Assembly: GCA_002482815.1 (NCBI GenBank) | Contig: DLGS01000442.1 | Span: 1-11,687 of the forward strand | Origin: Bacteroidetes bacterium UBA7688 | GTDB lineage: Bacteria > Bacteroidota > Bacteroidia > Chitinophagales > Chitinophagaceae | Direction: 5' to 3' | Length of the DNA stretch: 11,687 nt | In this document: positions 1-7,344 of the stretch, in pieces | How positions within the stretch are numbered: position 1 is the first letter of the stretch | Layout of the letters: the number at the start of each line of letters is the position of its first letter | The notes under the pieces: model-generated | Seen by the model: the letters and a program-made list of their open reading frames with translations, nothing else | The model's database searches: none | Told to the model about the DNA's origin: nothing | Program-made: the position numbers and the translations under genes

Positions 1-426
1 GCCAATGAACTAAGCAGTGCCTATCTTGAAATCCTTCCCACCCAGAAATACCTGGTAGCAGATGCAGCAGAGGTGATTAAATACCTTTCTGCAAAATACA
101 CCTTGCATATTATCACCAACGGTTTCGAAACAACCCAAAAACAAAAACTGTATAACTGTGGTTTATTGCCCTATTTCAGCCAGATTATTACTTCTGAAAA
201 GAGTAACAGCCTAAAGCCTAAAAAGGAAATTTTTGAATATGCTCAAAGCGGCGCCAATGCTCAGCATAAAGAGTGTATTATGATTGGCGATGCACTTGAA
301 ATTGACGTTCTTGGTGCCTTGAATGCCGGATGGGATGCCGTTTATTATAATCCGGAACGCATACCTCACTCAGGCAATCCAACACACGAAATTGATACCC
401 TAAAAGGTTTGCTAGACATACTTTAA
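1..426 (+). CDS. HAD-superfamily hydrolase, YjjG-like nucleotidase (5' partial)
   Basis: The gene is open from the first base of the window, so the N-terminus with the catalytic DxDxT motif lies outside; 141 residues are visible of a family usually about 225-230 long. The remaining HAD motifs are present: motif II as ITNGF (visible residues 38-42), the motif III lysine in the KPKKEIFEYA stretch, and motif IV as GDALEID followed by GALNAGW. This pattern, including the 'TNGF..TQ..KL' and 'SE......KP.KEIF' context, is that of the YjjG family of noncanonical pyrimidine nucleotidases, cytoplasmic enzymes that dephosphorylate nucleoside monophosphates. The substrate is inferred from family resemblance only. 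It ends 20 bp before the DUF1569 gene on the same strand, so the two may share a transcript. Confidence 0.85.
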   Translation, partial: ANELSSAYLEILPTQKYLVADAAEVIKYLSAKYTLHIITNGFETTQKQKLYNCGLLPYFSQIITSEKSNSLKPKKEIFEYAQSGANAQHKECIMIGDALEIDVLGALNAGWDAVYYNPERIPHSGNPTHEIDTLKGLLDIL

Positions 427-446
427 TTTATTTAAACAAAATAGTT

Positions 447-905
447 ATGCCATTACCCGATATTTTCAGCGCTTCAGAAAGCGAAATGATGATAAAGAGA
501 ATCAATAACCTGAGCCCGGAAACACAAGCGCAATGGGGCAAAATGAATGTGGCGCAAATGCTGGCTCATTGCAATGTTACCTACGAAATGGTATACGAAA
601 CCATCCACCCGAAACCAGGTGCATTGATGAAGTTTATCCTGAAAATGATGGTAAAGAATAAAGTAGTCAACGAAGCGTCTTACCCGAAAAATAACCAGAC
701 TGCACCACAGTTTATTATTAAGGATGCCCGTGAATTTGAAAATGAAAAGCAAAGATTGATTGCATACATCAGCAAGACCCAACAGTTGAGCGGTGCGCAT
801 TTTGACGGGCTTGAATCCATTTCATTCGGGAAGCTTACTACAACAGAATGGAATAACATGTTCTACAAGCATCTCAACCATCATCTGACACAGTTTGGTG
901 TATAA
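447..905 (+). CDS. DUF1569 family protein (DinB-like fold)
   Basis: This 152-residue cytoplasmic protein has no signal peptide or membrane segment. It shows the DUF1569 pattern: an N-terminal helix with WGKMNVAQMLAHCN (H41), and a C-terminal 'FGKLTTTEW...KHLNHHLTQFG' signature with H142, H145 and H146. DUF1569 proteins belong to the DinB/YfiT-like four-helix fold, where such histidines often bind a metal; the biochemical role is unknown. H41 and the C-terminal histidines are in suitable places for a metal site, which is inference. The ATG at 447 is preceded by an A/T-rich stretch without a Shine-Dalgarno, normal for Bacteroidota. It is probably cotranscribed with the upstream HAD gene (20-bp gap). 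Confidence 0.85.
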   Translation: MPLPDIFSASESEMMIKRINNLSPETQAQWGKMNVAQMLAHCNVTYEMVYETIHPKPGALMKFILKMMVKNKVVNEASYPKNNQTAPQFIIKDAREFENEKQRLIAYISKTQQLSGAHFDGLESISFGKLTTTEWNNMFYKHLNHHLTQFGV

Positions 906-918
906 TTCGTGGACAAAA

Positions 919-953
919 TTTGAAATAGTAACCATCATTTTGAAGTAGGTTTG
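919..953 (+). promoter_or_regulatory. Bacteroidota-type promoter of mrdA
   Basis: A perfect -7 box TAGGTTTG lies at 946-953. A TTTG at 919-922 is a possible -33 element, 23 bp upstream, at the long end of the range described for this phylum. The predicted transcript start near 960 leaves a leader of about 28 nt before the ATG at 988. This suggests that PBP2 is transcribed separately from the HAD and DUF1569 genes. It is based on motif match only. Confidence 0.5.
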
Positions 954-987
954 CAAGTACTCATTACCCGTAAAAATAATTCCTGCA

Positions 988-3000
988 ATGCCATTAGCGG
1001 CAAATTCGCGTGAGCTGGTGCTCAAAATCATTTTCGTTTCGGTGGCGGTTGTTATTCTGTCACGCTTGTTTTTTCTGCAATTATTTGAAGATAAATACAA
1101 GGTGATGGCGAATGATATTGCCATTTTGCGCAAGGTGGTTTACCCGCCGCGTGGGGTTATTTATGATCGGAAAGGGAAGGTAATGCTCAATAACGAGGTG
1201 GTTTATGACCTTGTTGTAACGCCCGTCGAAGCCAAAAAAAATCAGGATACAATTAAATTTTGCGAAGCGCTTGGGATTGATACGGGTATGTATTCTAAAA
1301 TGATGACCAAAGCTATCAACAAAGGTGGCTGGGTGCGTCAGACTGTTTTTTTAGAAGAGTTATCGCCTGCTCAGGCGGCTCGTTTCCAGGAAAATATCTT
1401 TTTGTTTAATGGCTTTCAGATGGTGGAACGTAATATCCGTTCTTACCCGGACCCTTATGCAGGCGTGGTTTTAGGGTATATCGGCGAGGTTTCGCCTGCT
1501 ATGCTCCGCAAAGACAGGTTCAAAAGTTATAACCAGGGCGATTATGTTGGCATTGACGGATTGGAAGCCCAATACGAGGAAGTGCTGCGTGGGCAACGGG
1601 GAATTTACTTTATTGAAAAGGATAATTTTAACCGGCCAAGAGACTCTTATAAGGGTGGTATTTTAGATACTCCTGCTGTGGCCGGCCGCAGTATTGAATT
1701 GTACCTGGATGCAGAATTGCAGGCGTACGGTGAAAAACTGATGGTCAATAAGCTGGGCAGCGTGGTAGCGATTGATCCTGCAACAGGCGGTATTCTGGCT
1801 ATGGTCAGCAGTCCATCCTATGATCCGAATTTATTAAGAGGAAAAGAACGTTCAAAGAATTTTGGAAAGTTATTCCTGGATGCAACAAAGCCGCTGTTTA
1901 ACCGGGCCATGAAAGGTTCATACAATCCAGGTTCTACCCAAAAACCACTTACCGCTTTGGTGGCATTGGATGAAGGGGTTATCACGCCGTCTTATGGCTA
2001 TCCATGCGGTGGTGGATATTACGCTTGCGGCAAAAGAATCGGTTGTACCCATAGTGGAGGAGGCCATGCTGCAAACTTGCGCCTGGCATTGGCAAATTCC
2101 TGCAACTCTTATTTCTGCCATATCTATCGGTTATCAGTTGATAAAAGAGAGTATGGAAATGTAAAGAAAGGTTTGCATAAGTTTTATGAACACATGTATT
2201 CCTTTGGACTTGGGCATCCGGTCGGAGTCGATTTACCTTCCGAAACCGGCGGAACATTGTTTGATGTAAAGGACTATGATAAAATGTACAATGGTTCCTG
2301 GAACTCCTGTACTAATCTTTTTGTCGGAATGGGGCAGGGAGAGATTGCCAGCACACCGTTGCAAATGGCAAACTCTATGTGTATCATAGCTAACCGCGGT
2401 TATTATTACATCCCTCATTTTGTAAAATCTGTTGCCAAAAACCCTAAAGATCCGATTCTGAATAAATACCTGGAGAAGCACACGGTAACCCACATCCCCG
2501 ACGCGGCATTCGAGGTGGTGGGCTTGGGAATGATGGATGTGGTGGACAGAGGAACAGGTACTGTGGCAAAATTGCCGGGCGTGGAAGTATGTGCCAAAAC
2601 AGGAACGGTGGAAAATAAGGCTTTGGTGAATGGCCAGGTAATGAAGCTGCAGAATCACTCAGTTTTTGTGGCTTATGCACCCAGGATTAATCCCAAAATT
2701 GCGATTGCAGTTATTGTCGAAAACTCTGGTTATGGAGCCACATGGGCCGGACCTGTTGCCAGTTTAATGATAGAAAAATACATGTATGATTCTGTAGCTA
2801 CCAGCAGAAAATACCTTGAAGAGAAGTTGATTAATGCCCTGCTGATTCCAAAGTATACCTACATTATAGATTCTGCCACCCGCCTGAGGGACAAACTGAT
2901 CTGGGAACGGAAGGTAGATCGTAAAAAGTATGAGGACAATCTGAAACATTACCGCGATTCTATTATGATTCGTCAATGGATTAAAAAGAACCTGATGTAG
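988..3000 (+). CDS. mrdA: Penicillin-binding protein 2 (elongasome transpeptidase)
   Basis: This 670-residue class B penicillin-binding protein cross-links peptidoglycan during side-wall growth together with RodA and MreBCD. It has a short cytoplasmic tail, one membrane segment (about residues 11-31), the dimerisation/pedestal region starting with YPPRGVIYDRKGK, and a periplasmic transpeptidase domain. All catalytic motifs are intact: S316-T-Q-K319 with the acylated serine, S371-C-N373, and K537-T-G539. Between the first two motifs lies a segment rich in Cys and His (C340, C347, C353, H355, H360, then C372 inside SCN), a feature of Bacteroidota PBP2 and a plausible metal or disulfide site. 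The ATG at 988 is the first usable start after an in-frame stop at 946. Neighbours are DUF1569 and a symporter rather than mreBCD/rodA, so it lies outside the classical shape cluster. A second, non-elongasome class B PBP is less likely given the length and motifs. Confidence 0.93.
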   Translation: MPLAANSRELVLKIIFVSVAVVILSRLFFLQLFEDKYKVMANDIAILRKVVYPPRGVIYDRKGKVMLNNEVVYDLVVTPVEAKKNQDTIKFCEALGIDTGMYSKMMTKAINKGGWVRQTVFLEELSPAQAARFQENIFLFNGFQMVERNIRSYPDPYAGVVLGYIGEVSPAMLRKDRFKSYNQGDYVGIDGLEAQYEEVLRGQRGIYFIEKDNFNRPRDSYKGGILDTPAVAGRSIELYLDAELQAYGEKLMVNKLGSVVAIDPATGGILAMVSSPSYDPNLLRGKERSKNFGKLFLDATKPLFNRAMKGSYNPGSTQKPLTALVALDEGVITPSYGYPCGGGYYACGKRIGCTHSGGGHAANLRLALANSCNSYFCHIYRLSVDKREYGNVKKGLHKFYEHMYSFGLGHPVGVDLPSETGGTLFDVKDYDKMYNGSWNSCTNLFVGMGQGEIASTPLQMANSMCIIANRGYYYIPHFVKSVAKNPKDPILNKYLEKHTVTHIPDAAFEVVGLGMMDVVDRGTGTVAKLPGVEVCAKTGTVENKALVNGQVMKLQNHSVFVAYAPRINPKIAIAVIVENSGYGATWAGPVASLMIEKYMYDSVATSRKYLEEKLINALLIPKYTYIIDSATRLRDKLIWERKVDRKKYEDNLKHYRDSIMIRQWIKKNLM

Positions 3001-3028
3001 TTGTTTATTTATCTAAAAAACATTTCAA

Positions 3029-4405
3029 ATGAGCAAAAATCCCGAGCAACCCAAGAAAAGCAGGCTTACCCTTTATATTTTTATTGCATTGCTCTTAGGT
3101 ATCAGTTTAGGCTTTGTGCTCAATACCCGTTACGTTCAAAAAGATAATGCTGCAATTGCAAAAATTGATGCAGATATTAAATCGCTGAAGCAGGCAACTA
3201 TGCCATTGTGTACGGTAGACATTCCATCGACGTTAAAGAAGCTGAATGAGCAGCGCACTGAAATATTGAAATCGCGTGACAGTAAACTGGAACCATTTTC
3301 CTTATTGGCAGATATTTTCCTCCGCCTGATTAAGATGATTGTTGCGCCATTGGTTTTCAGCACCCTTGTGGTTGGTGTTGCCAAACTGGGCGATATCAAA
3401 TCTGTTGGACGTATTGGCGGAAAAACTTTACTCTGGTTTTTCAGTGCATCATTGTTGAGTCTTGCATTAGGTATGTTCCTGGTAAATCTGTTTGAACCGG
3501 GCGCTCAGATGAATTTACCCTTGCCGGATGCCGGTTCTGAGCTCGGTATTGCAAAGGCTGCTTTTACCTTAAAATCCTTTTTGTACCATATTTTCCCAAC
3601 CAGTATTTTTGAGTCACTGGCCAATAATGAAATTCTGCAAATAGTCGTTTTTTCATTGTTATTTGGTACAGCTACAGCCGCAATCGGTGAGCATGGTAAA
3701 ATACTGATTGATTTCTTTGAAGTTGTTTCAGACGTTATCCTGAAAATAACCGGCTACGTTATGAATCTTGCTCCGATTGCTGTATTTGGTGCGATGACAG
3801 CAGTAATAGCCAAACAAGGAGCCGGAATTCTTAAAACTTATTCCATTTTCATAGGGGAGTTTTATCTCGGTTTGGGTAGTCTTTGGGTAATTCTCATTCT
3901 GATTGCCTTTTTATTCATTGGTAAACGCGCCTTTACGCTTATTAAGCGAATGAAGGACCCGGCATTACTGGCATTCAGCACCAGCAGCAGCGAAGCCGCA
4001 TTCCCTAAGATGATGATGGAACTGACGCGGTTTGGTTGCGGTAAAAAGATTGTAAGCTTTGTCTTGCCCCTGGGTTATTCTTTCAACCTGGATGGCTCGA
4101 TGATGTACATGACTTTTGCTTCTTTATTTATTGCACAATCTTATGGTATTCATTTGCCTTTTGCCACACAGGTTTCTATGTTGCTTGTTCTGATGCTCAC
4201 CAGCAAAGGGATTGCAGGCGTTCCGCGGGCTTCTTTGGTTGTTATCGCAGGTACATTAAGCACCTTTAATATTCCTGAGGCCGGACTTGCATTGTTGTTG
4301 GGTATTGATCCATTGCTGGATATGGGGCGCAGCGCTACCAATGTGGTTGGAAACAGTATTGCCACTGCAGTAGTAAGCAAATGGGAAGGCGAATTACATC
4401 ATTAA
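3029..4405 (+). CDS. Dicarboxylate/amino acid:cation symporter (GltP/GltT type)
   Basis: This 458-residue inner-membrane carrier of the DAACS (Glt_Ph/EAAT) family imports glutamate, aspartate or C4-dicarboxylates with cations. The family signatures are present: serine-rich HP1 tip S317-T-S-S-S-E322, the TM7 motif N353-L-D-G-S357, the HP2 loop SKGIAGVPRAS, and TM8 with D427, D431, R434, S435 and N438. The arginine equivalent to Glt_Ph R397 (R434) favours acidic substrates. The residue matching sodium ligand D405 of Glt_Ph is Asn442, as in several bacterial relatives, so coupling to protons rather than sodium is possible. TM1 (13-32) is followed by an unusually long extracytoplasmic loop of about 55 residues (33-87) that looks helical. 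It begins 28 bp after mrdA with no visible promoter or terminator between, so cotranscription is likely. Confidence 0.9.
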   Translation: MSKNPEQPKKSRLTLYIFIALLLGISLGFVLNTRYVQKDNAAIAKIDADIKSLKQATMPLCTVDIPSTLKKLNEQRTEILKSRDSKLEPFSLLADIFLRLIKMIVAPLVFSTLVVGVAKLGDIKSVGRIGGKTLLWFFSASLLSLALGMFLVNLFEPGAQMNLPLPDAGSELGIAKAAFTLKSFLYHIFPTSIFESLANNEILQIVVFSLLFGTATAAIGEHGKILIDFFEVVSDVILKITGYVMNLAPIAVFGAMTAVIAKQGAGILKTYSIFIGEFYLGLGSLWVILILIAFLFIGKRAFTLIKRMKDPALLAFSTSSSEAAFPKMMMELTRFGCGKKIVSFVLPLGYSFNLDGSMMYMTFASLFIAQSYGIHLPFATQVSMLLVLMLTSKGIAGVPRASLVVIAGTLSTFNIPEAGLALLLGIDPLLDMGRSATNVVGNSIATAVVSKWEGELHH

Positions 4406-4428
4406 TAACACACCTCATTTACATTTAA

Positions 4429-4469
4429 AAAGCACAAACCTACCGAAGTAGATTTGTGCTTTATTTTTT
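4429..4469. terminator. Bidirectional intrinsic terminator
   Basis: A 15-bp inverted repeat has left arm AAAGCACAAACCTAC (4429-4443), loop CGAA (4444-4447) and right arm GTAGATTTGTGCTTT (4448-4462). A T-rich tail (4460-4469) serves the + strand symporter gene. On the - strand the loop reads C(UUCG)G, an exceptionally stable tetraloop; the single C/A mismatch becomes a G-U pair, and a short U run follows. It therefore ends the small minus-strand gene starting at 4690. The two converging genes share it. Confidence 0.85.
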
Positions 4470-4483
4470 ATAAAAAGAACAGA

Positions 4484-4690
4484 TTAGAAACCTTTTTTAG
4501 CAACACCATCAGCGATTGCTTTCAATGCGTTTGCTTCGCTCATAATGGCAGCCATCTTGTTTCCTTTACCGTCGTTTCCGCCAGCCATATAACCACCACG
4601 TGCAGTTTTAGTGATAACTGCGTCATGCATTGGTACATTTTTTTCTTTTGTTTTCAGGCAATAAGCTTTGATCATTTTACTAGTGTCCAT
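4484..4690 (-). CDS. Small conserved-looking protein, zinc-ribbon-like with lost cysteines
   Basis: This 68-residue soluble basic protein has no signal peptide. Residues 9-50 resemble the small DUF5679-type zinc ribbon as I remember it (YCxKCKxK...NGR...GxCPxCGxKM): it has A9-Y-C-L-K-T-K-E-K17, a central ARGG (30-33), then GGNDGKGNKM (37-46). Only the first of the four expected metal cysteines remains (C11); the others would correspond to T14, N39 and K42. A helical Ala/Lys-rich tail follows (51-68). It ends at the strong terminator at 4429-4469, and starts after an A/T-rich leader without a Shine-Dalgarno, 142 bp downstream of the methyltransferase gene, so it is probably its own unit. A good terminator and even amino-acid composition support it being real. 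The function is unknown and the family link is my inference. Confidence 0.75.
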   Translation of the reverse strand: MDTSKMIKAYCLKTKEKNVPMHDAVITKTARGGYMAGGNDGKGNKMAAIMSEANALKAIADGVAKKGF

Positions 4691-4832
4691 AATTGAAAAT
4701 TTTGATTGTTAAGAAAGAGGTTGAATGTTAGTAATTGGGTACAAATAACGTGTATTTCAATCAGAATAGCCCTTGTATTGAAAAATAATTATCAACGTCC
4801 AAAAAATTGTGTATTTCCTGTGTATTAAATTT

Positions 4833-5381
4833 TCATGAAGATTTTTTAGTGTGTTGCATTTTGCTCACCAGATCCCATACCACTACGCCCACGCTTACTG
4901 CTATATTAAGGGAATGTTTGCTTCCCCATTGCGGTATTTCGATAGCCGATTTACTGTGTGACAATGCAATATCACTAACCCCGTTTACTTCGTTGCCAAA
5001 CACCAGCGCCATCGGTCCGGAAATGGATGCCTGGAGGTTCTGTAGTGAGGTGCTGTTATGAGTTTGTTCTACCGAAAAAATCTCAAACCCTTGATTTTTA
5101 GCTTCTTCAATAGCAGAAATTGTATCATCAAAGTGTTTCCAGGCTACGGTCTCTGTAGCGCCTAAGGCTGTTTTGTGAATGTCCCTGTGGGGTGGGGTTG
5201 GGGTGTATCCGCAAAGATAAATGGCCGTTATTGCAAATGCATCTGCTGTACGGAAAATCGCACCGACATTCTGCATACTGCGCACATCATCCAGAATAAT
5301 GATTATTGGGTTCTTGCTTAAACTGCTCATTTCTTCTGCTGAAATGCGCTCCAGTTCATCCATCGTTTTTTTTGTAAACAA
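4833..5381 (-). CDS. TrmH/SpoU family RNA 2'-O-methyltransferase
   Basis: This 182-residue cytoplasmic enzyme of the SPOUT superfamily transfers a methyl group from AdoMet to a ribose 2'-OH in tRNA or rRNA. The three SpoU motifs are present: motif 1 N38-V-G-A-I-F-R44 with the catalytic arginine, motif 2 LVFGNEVNGV (F128, G129, N130, E131), and motif 3 IEIPQWGSKHSLN, with N159 in the knot that binds AdoMet. The size matches single-domain members of the family, without the extra N-terminal substrate domain of RlmB. The exact RNA target cannot be told from sequence. It starts 32 bp after the stop of the amino-acid permease and is probably cotranscribed with it. No clear terminator is visible between it and the small gene at 4690. 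Confidence 0.9.
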   Translation of the reverse strand: MFTKKTMDELERISAEEMSSLSKNPIIIILDDVRSMQNVGAIFRTADAFAITAIYLCGYTPTPPHRDIHKTALGATETVAWKHFDDTISAIEEAKNQGFEIFSVEQTHNSTSLQNLQASISGPMALVFGNEVNGVSDIALSHSKSAIEIPQWGSKHSLNIAVSVGVVVWDLVSKMQHTKKSS

Positions 5382-5413
5382 AGCTTTTAGGATTCTTTAG
5401 TAATGAAAATTAT

Positions 5414-7132
5414 TTAATTTGAATTGGCTAGTTTGCTGTTTTTTTTGCCGTAGGCGAAATAAATGACCATTCCGATAGCCAACCAAACGATAAATCTGAT
5501 CCAGTTGACAATTCCTAAAGTAGATAATAAATAAAGGCAGGAAATGACACCAAGCAAAGGTAGCAATGAATATTTTCTGATCCAGGCAATGCAACATACC
5601 AGCAGCAGAGAAACATAGAAAAGCCAGGAAGGAATAAAATGCTGCCAGGTTTCGAATCCTCCATTCAAATTGAAAATTGTGGCCGCTTCGCTTGTTCCGA
5701 TATCATTTTTATGAAACAATAACCAGGCAATACCAGCCAGCAAAAAAGGAATGCCAATGCGGGAATTAATGTAAGGAACTTTAAATTTGGGTTTAGGTAA
5801 ATCCGTTCTGTGTTGTAAAACCATAATACCCGCACAAACAAGTGTAAAAGCAAATAGTGTACCGATACTGCACATATCTGTTACAAAGGCTGCATCCATA
5901 AACAAAGCGGGTACACCTACAAGAATACCGGTAAGGATGGTTGAAAATTTTGGTGTTTTAAATCGCGGGTGTATTTCAGCGAATTTTTTTGGTAATAGGC
6001 CATCGCGGCTCATGCTCATCCAGATACGCGGTTGACCCAACTGAAACACTAAGAGTACACTTGCAGTTGCTATCAATGCGCTGAAAGCTATTATTCCGCC
6101 AATCCAATTGATGCCTCTCTGCAGGAATGCGTTTGCCAGGAATGCCTCATTTCCTAAAGAAGAATACTTAACCATTCCGGTCAGCACAAGTGCCGCGGCT
6201 ATATACAAAATGGTTGCGATGATTAATGAATACAGCATTCCCCGTGGTAAATCCCGTTGAGGGTTTTTACATTCCTCTGCTGTTGTGGCAAGCGCATCAA
6301 AACCGATATAAGCAAAGAAAACTGCGCTGGTACCTTTCAGAACACCCGGAACGCCATTTGGCGCAAAAGGAATCCAGTTCTCAGGTTGAACATAAAATGA
6401 ACCGATAATAACAACCAGCAGAACAACGATTACTTTAAAAACAACCATTGCATTACTGGCGCTACGGCTTTCTTTGATTCCGATATAAACTAATGTGGTG
6501 ATAACCAATGTAATCAGAAATGCCGGTAAATTAAGAATAAGGGGTAATGAACCGATATGGGGAGCATTTATCCAAAGCTGATGAAGCGCAGTTGTATTTT
6601 CTGAAGGAGTTTCGCCCATTGCAATGGCTGATTCGAATGCCTGATGGGCATTTTTTACCTCCAAAAAACTTTTACACAAAAACTGGGGAAGATCTATACC
6701 GATCTGATGAAGGAATGCGGTCAGATTTCCGCTCCATGAAATCGCTACTGTAACATTACCTACTGCATATTCCATGATCAGATCCCAACCAATAATCCAG
6801 GCAATCAATTCTCCGAAAGTAGTATAGCTATAGGTATAGGCACTACCTGCAACCGGTATTCTTGAGGCCATTTCTGCATAGCATAAAGCTGAAAATCCAC
6901 AAGTGATGGCTATCCCTACAAATAACCAGATAACCGCAGGGCCGCCATTGAAACAGGCCGAGCCAATTGTACTGAATATACCTGCGCCTATAATAGCAGC
7001 CATACCAAAAAAAGTAAGGTCGCGAACGGTAAGGATGCGGTGCAATCCTGTGGTTTCGCCATCGCTAAAGCCAGCCTCAGCGTCTTTTTGTATCTGATGA
7101 ATAGATTTCTTTCTGAACAGATGATCGAACAT
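5414..7132 (-). CDS. APC superfamily amino-acid permease (CAT-like)
   Basis: This 572-residue inner-membrane permease of the APC superfamily probably imports amino acids by cation coupling. An amphipathic cytoplasmic N-terminus of about 36 residues precedes TM1, which carries the substrate-binding G49-A-G-I-F53 motif. TM6 has FFAYIGFDALATTAEE (272-287) followed by NPQRDLPRG, a signature of the cationic amino acid transporter (CAT) branch. Hydrophobic segments suggest 12-14 helices, with an extended polar loop (about residues 150-195) before TM5. The substrate is not readable; CAT homology does not guarantee lysine or arginine. The promoter lies in the 7133-7313 spacer shared with the small + strand gene, but no good -7 box was found. 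The methyltransferase gene follows after 32 bp. Confidence 0.88.
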   Translation of the reverse strand: MFDHLFRKKSIHQIQKDAEAGFSDGETTGLHRILTVRDLTFFGMAAIIGAGIFSTIGSACFNGGPAVIWLFVGIAITCGFSALCYAEMASRIPVAGSAYTYSYTTFGELIAWIIGWDLIMEYAVGNVTVAISWSGNLTAFLHQIGIDLPQFLCKSFLEVKNAHQAFESAIAMGETPSENTTALHQLWINAPHIGSLPLILNLPAFLITLVITTLVYIGIKESRSASNAMVVFKVIVVLLVVIIGSFYVQPENWIPFAPNGVPGVLKGTSAVFFAYIGFDALATTAEECKNPQRDLPRGMLYSLIIATILYIAAALVLTGMVKYSSLGNEAFLANAFLQRGINWIGGIIAFSALIATASVLLVFQLGQPRIWMSMSRDGLLPKKFAEIHPRFKTPKFSTILTGILVGVPALFMDAAFVTDMCSIGTLFAFTLVCAGIMVLQHRTDLPKPKFKVPYINSRIGIPFLLAGIAWLLFHKNDIGTSEAATIFNLNGGFETWQHFIPSWLFYVSLLLVCCIAWIRKYSLLPLLGVISCLYLLSTLGIVNWIRFIVWLAIGMVIYFAYGKKNSKLANSN

Positions 7133-7210
7133 TGGCGAAAGATAGAATTTTTATTTTGACAATTAAATGGAGTAAAGATAAAAGTGCGGATATTTAAAAT
7201 TGCGTGGTTG

Positions 7211-7229
7211 TTTATCTTTTAAAGATAAA
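7211..7229. repeat. Perfect palindrome, possible operator
   Basis: TTTATCTTT and AAAGATAAA form perfect 9-bp arms around a single central T. It lies 79 bp upstream of the permease start (-) and about 85 bp upstream of the small gene's Shine-Dalgarno (+), a position suited to a regulator acting on both. No T tract or stop follows that would make it a terminator. A/T-rich palindromes also arise by chance, so operator function is a guess. Confidence 0.35.
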
Positions 7230-7298
7230 GTATATTTAAATGTGTTATTTTTTAATTTGATAGAAATTGAAATTTGTGGCACAGTTTTTGTTAGAACT

Positions 7299-7306
7299 AA
7301 AGGAGG
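7299..7306 (+). promoter_or_regulatory. Strong Shine-Dalgarno sequence (unusual for the phylum)
   Basis: AAAGGAGG sits 7 nt upstream of an ATG at 7314, ideal spacing. No comparably strong site was noticed at the other starts in this window, as expected for Bacteroidota. The ATG it serves opens a frame of only 17 codons (7314-7367), while the frame of the small protein (7345-7503) is one base out of register with it. The site therefore decides how this gene should be read: a leader peptide, or a start now separated from its gene by a one-base shift. Confidence 0.7.
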
Positions 7307-7344
7307 ATGTTTAATGAAACGAACTTTTAAACTCACTATCGGAA

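Noticed and set aside
1918..2658. Several open frames on both strands inside mrdA
   Set aside because: All lie within the PBP2 transpeptidase domain, whose frame has intact motifs; none resembles a known family.
4454..4696. 80-codon + strand frame opposite the small zinc-ribbon-like gene
   Set aside because: It is the antisense shadow of the minus-strand gene, begins inside the terminator hairpin, and its composition (many Cys, Phe, His) is not protein-like.
4691..4832. Promoter for the small minus-strand gene
   Set aside because: Only partial matches to TAnnTTTG (such as GTTATTTG) were found, with no -33 element at proper spacing.
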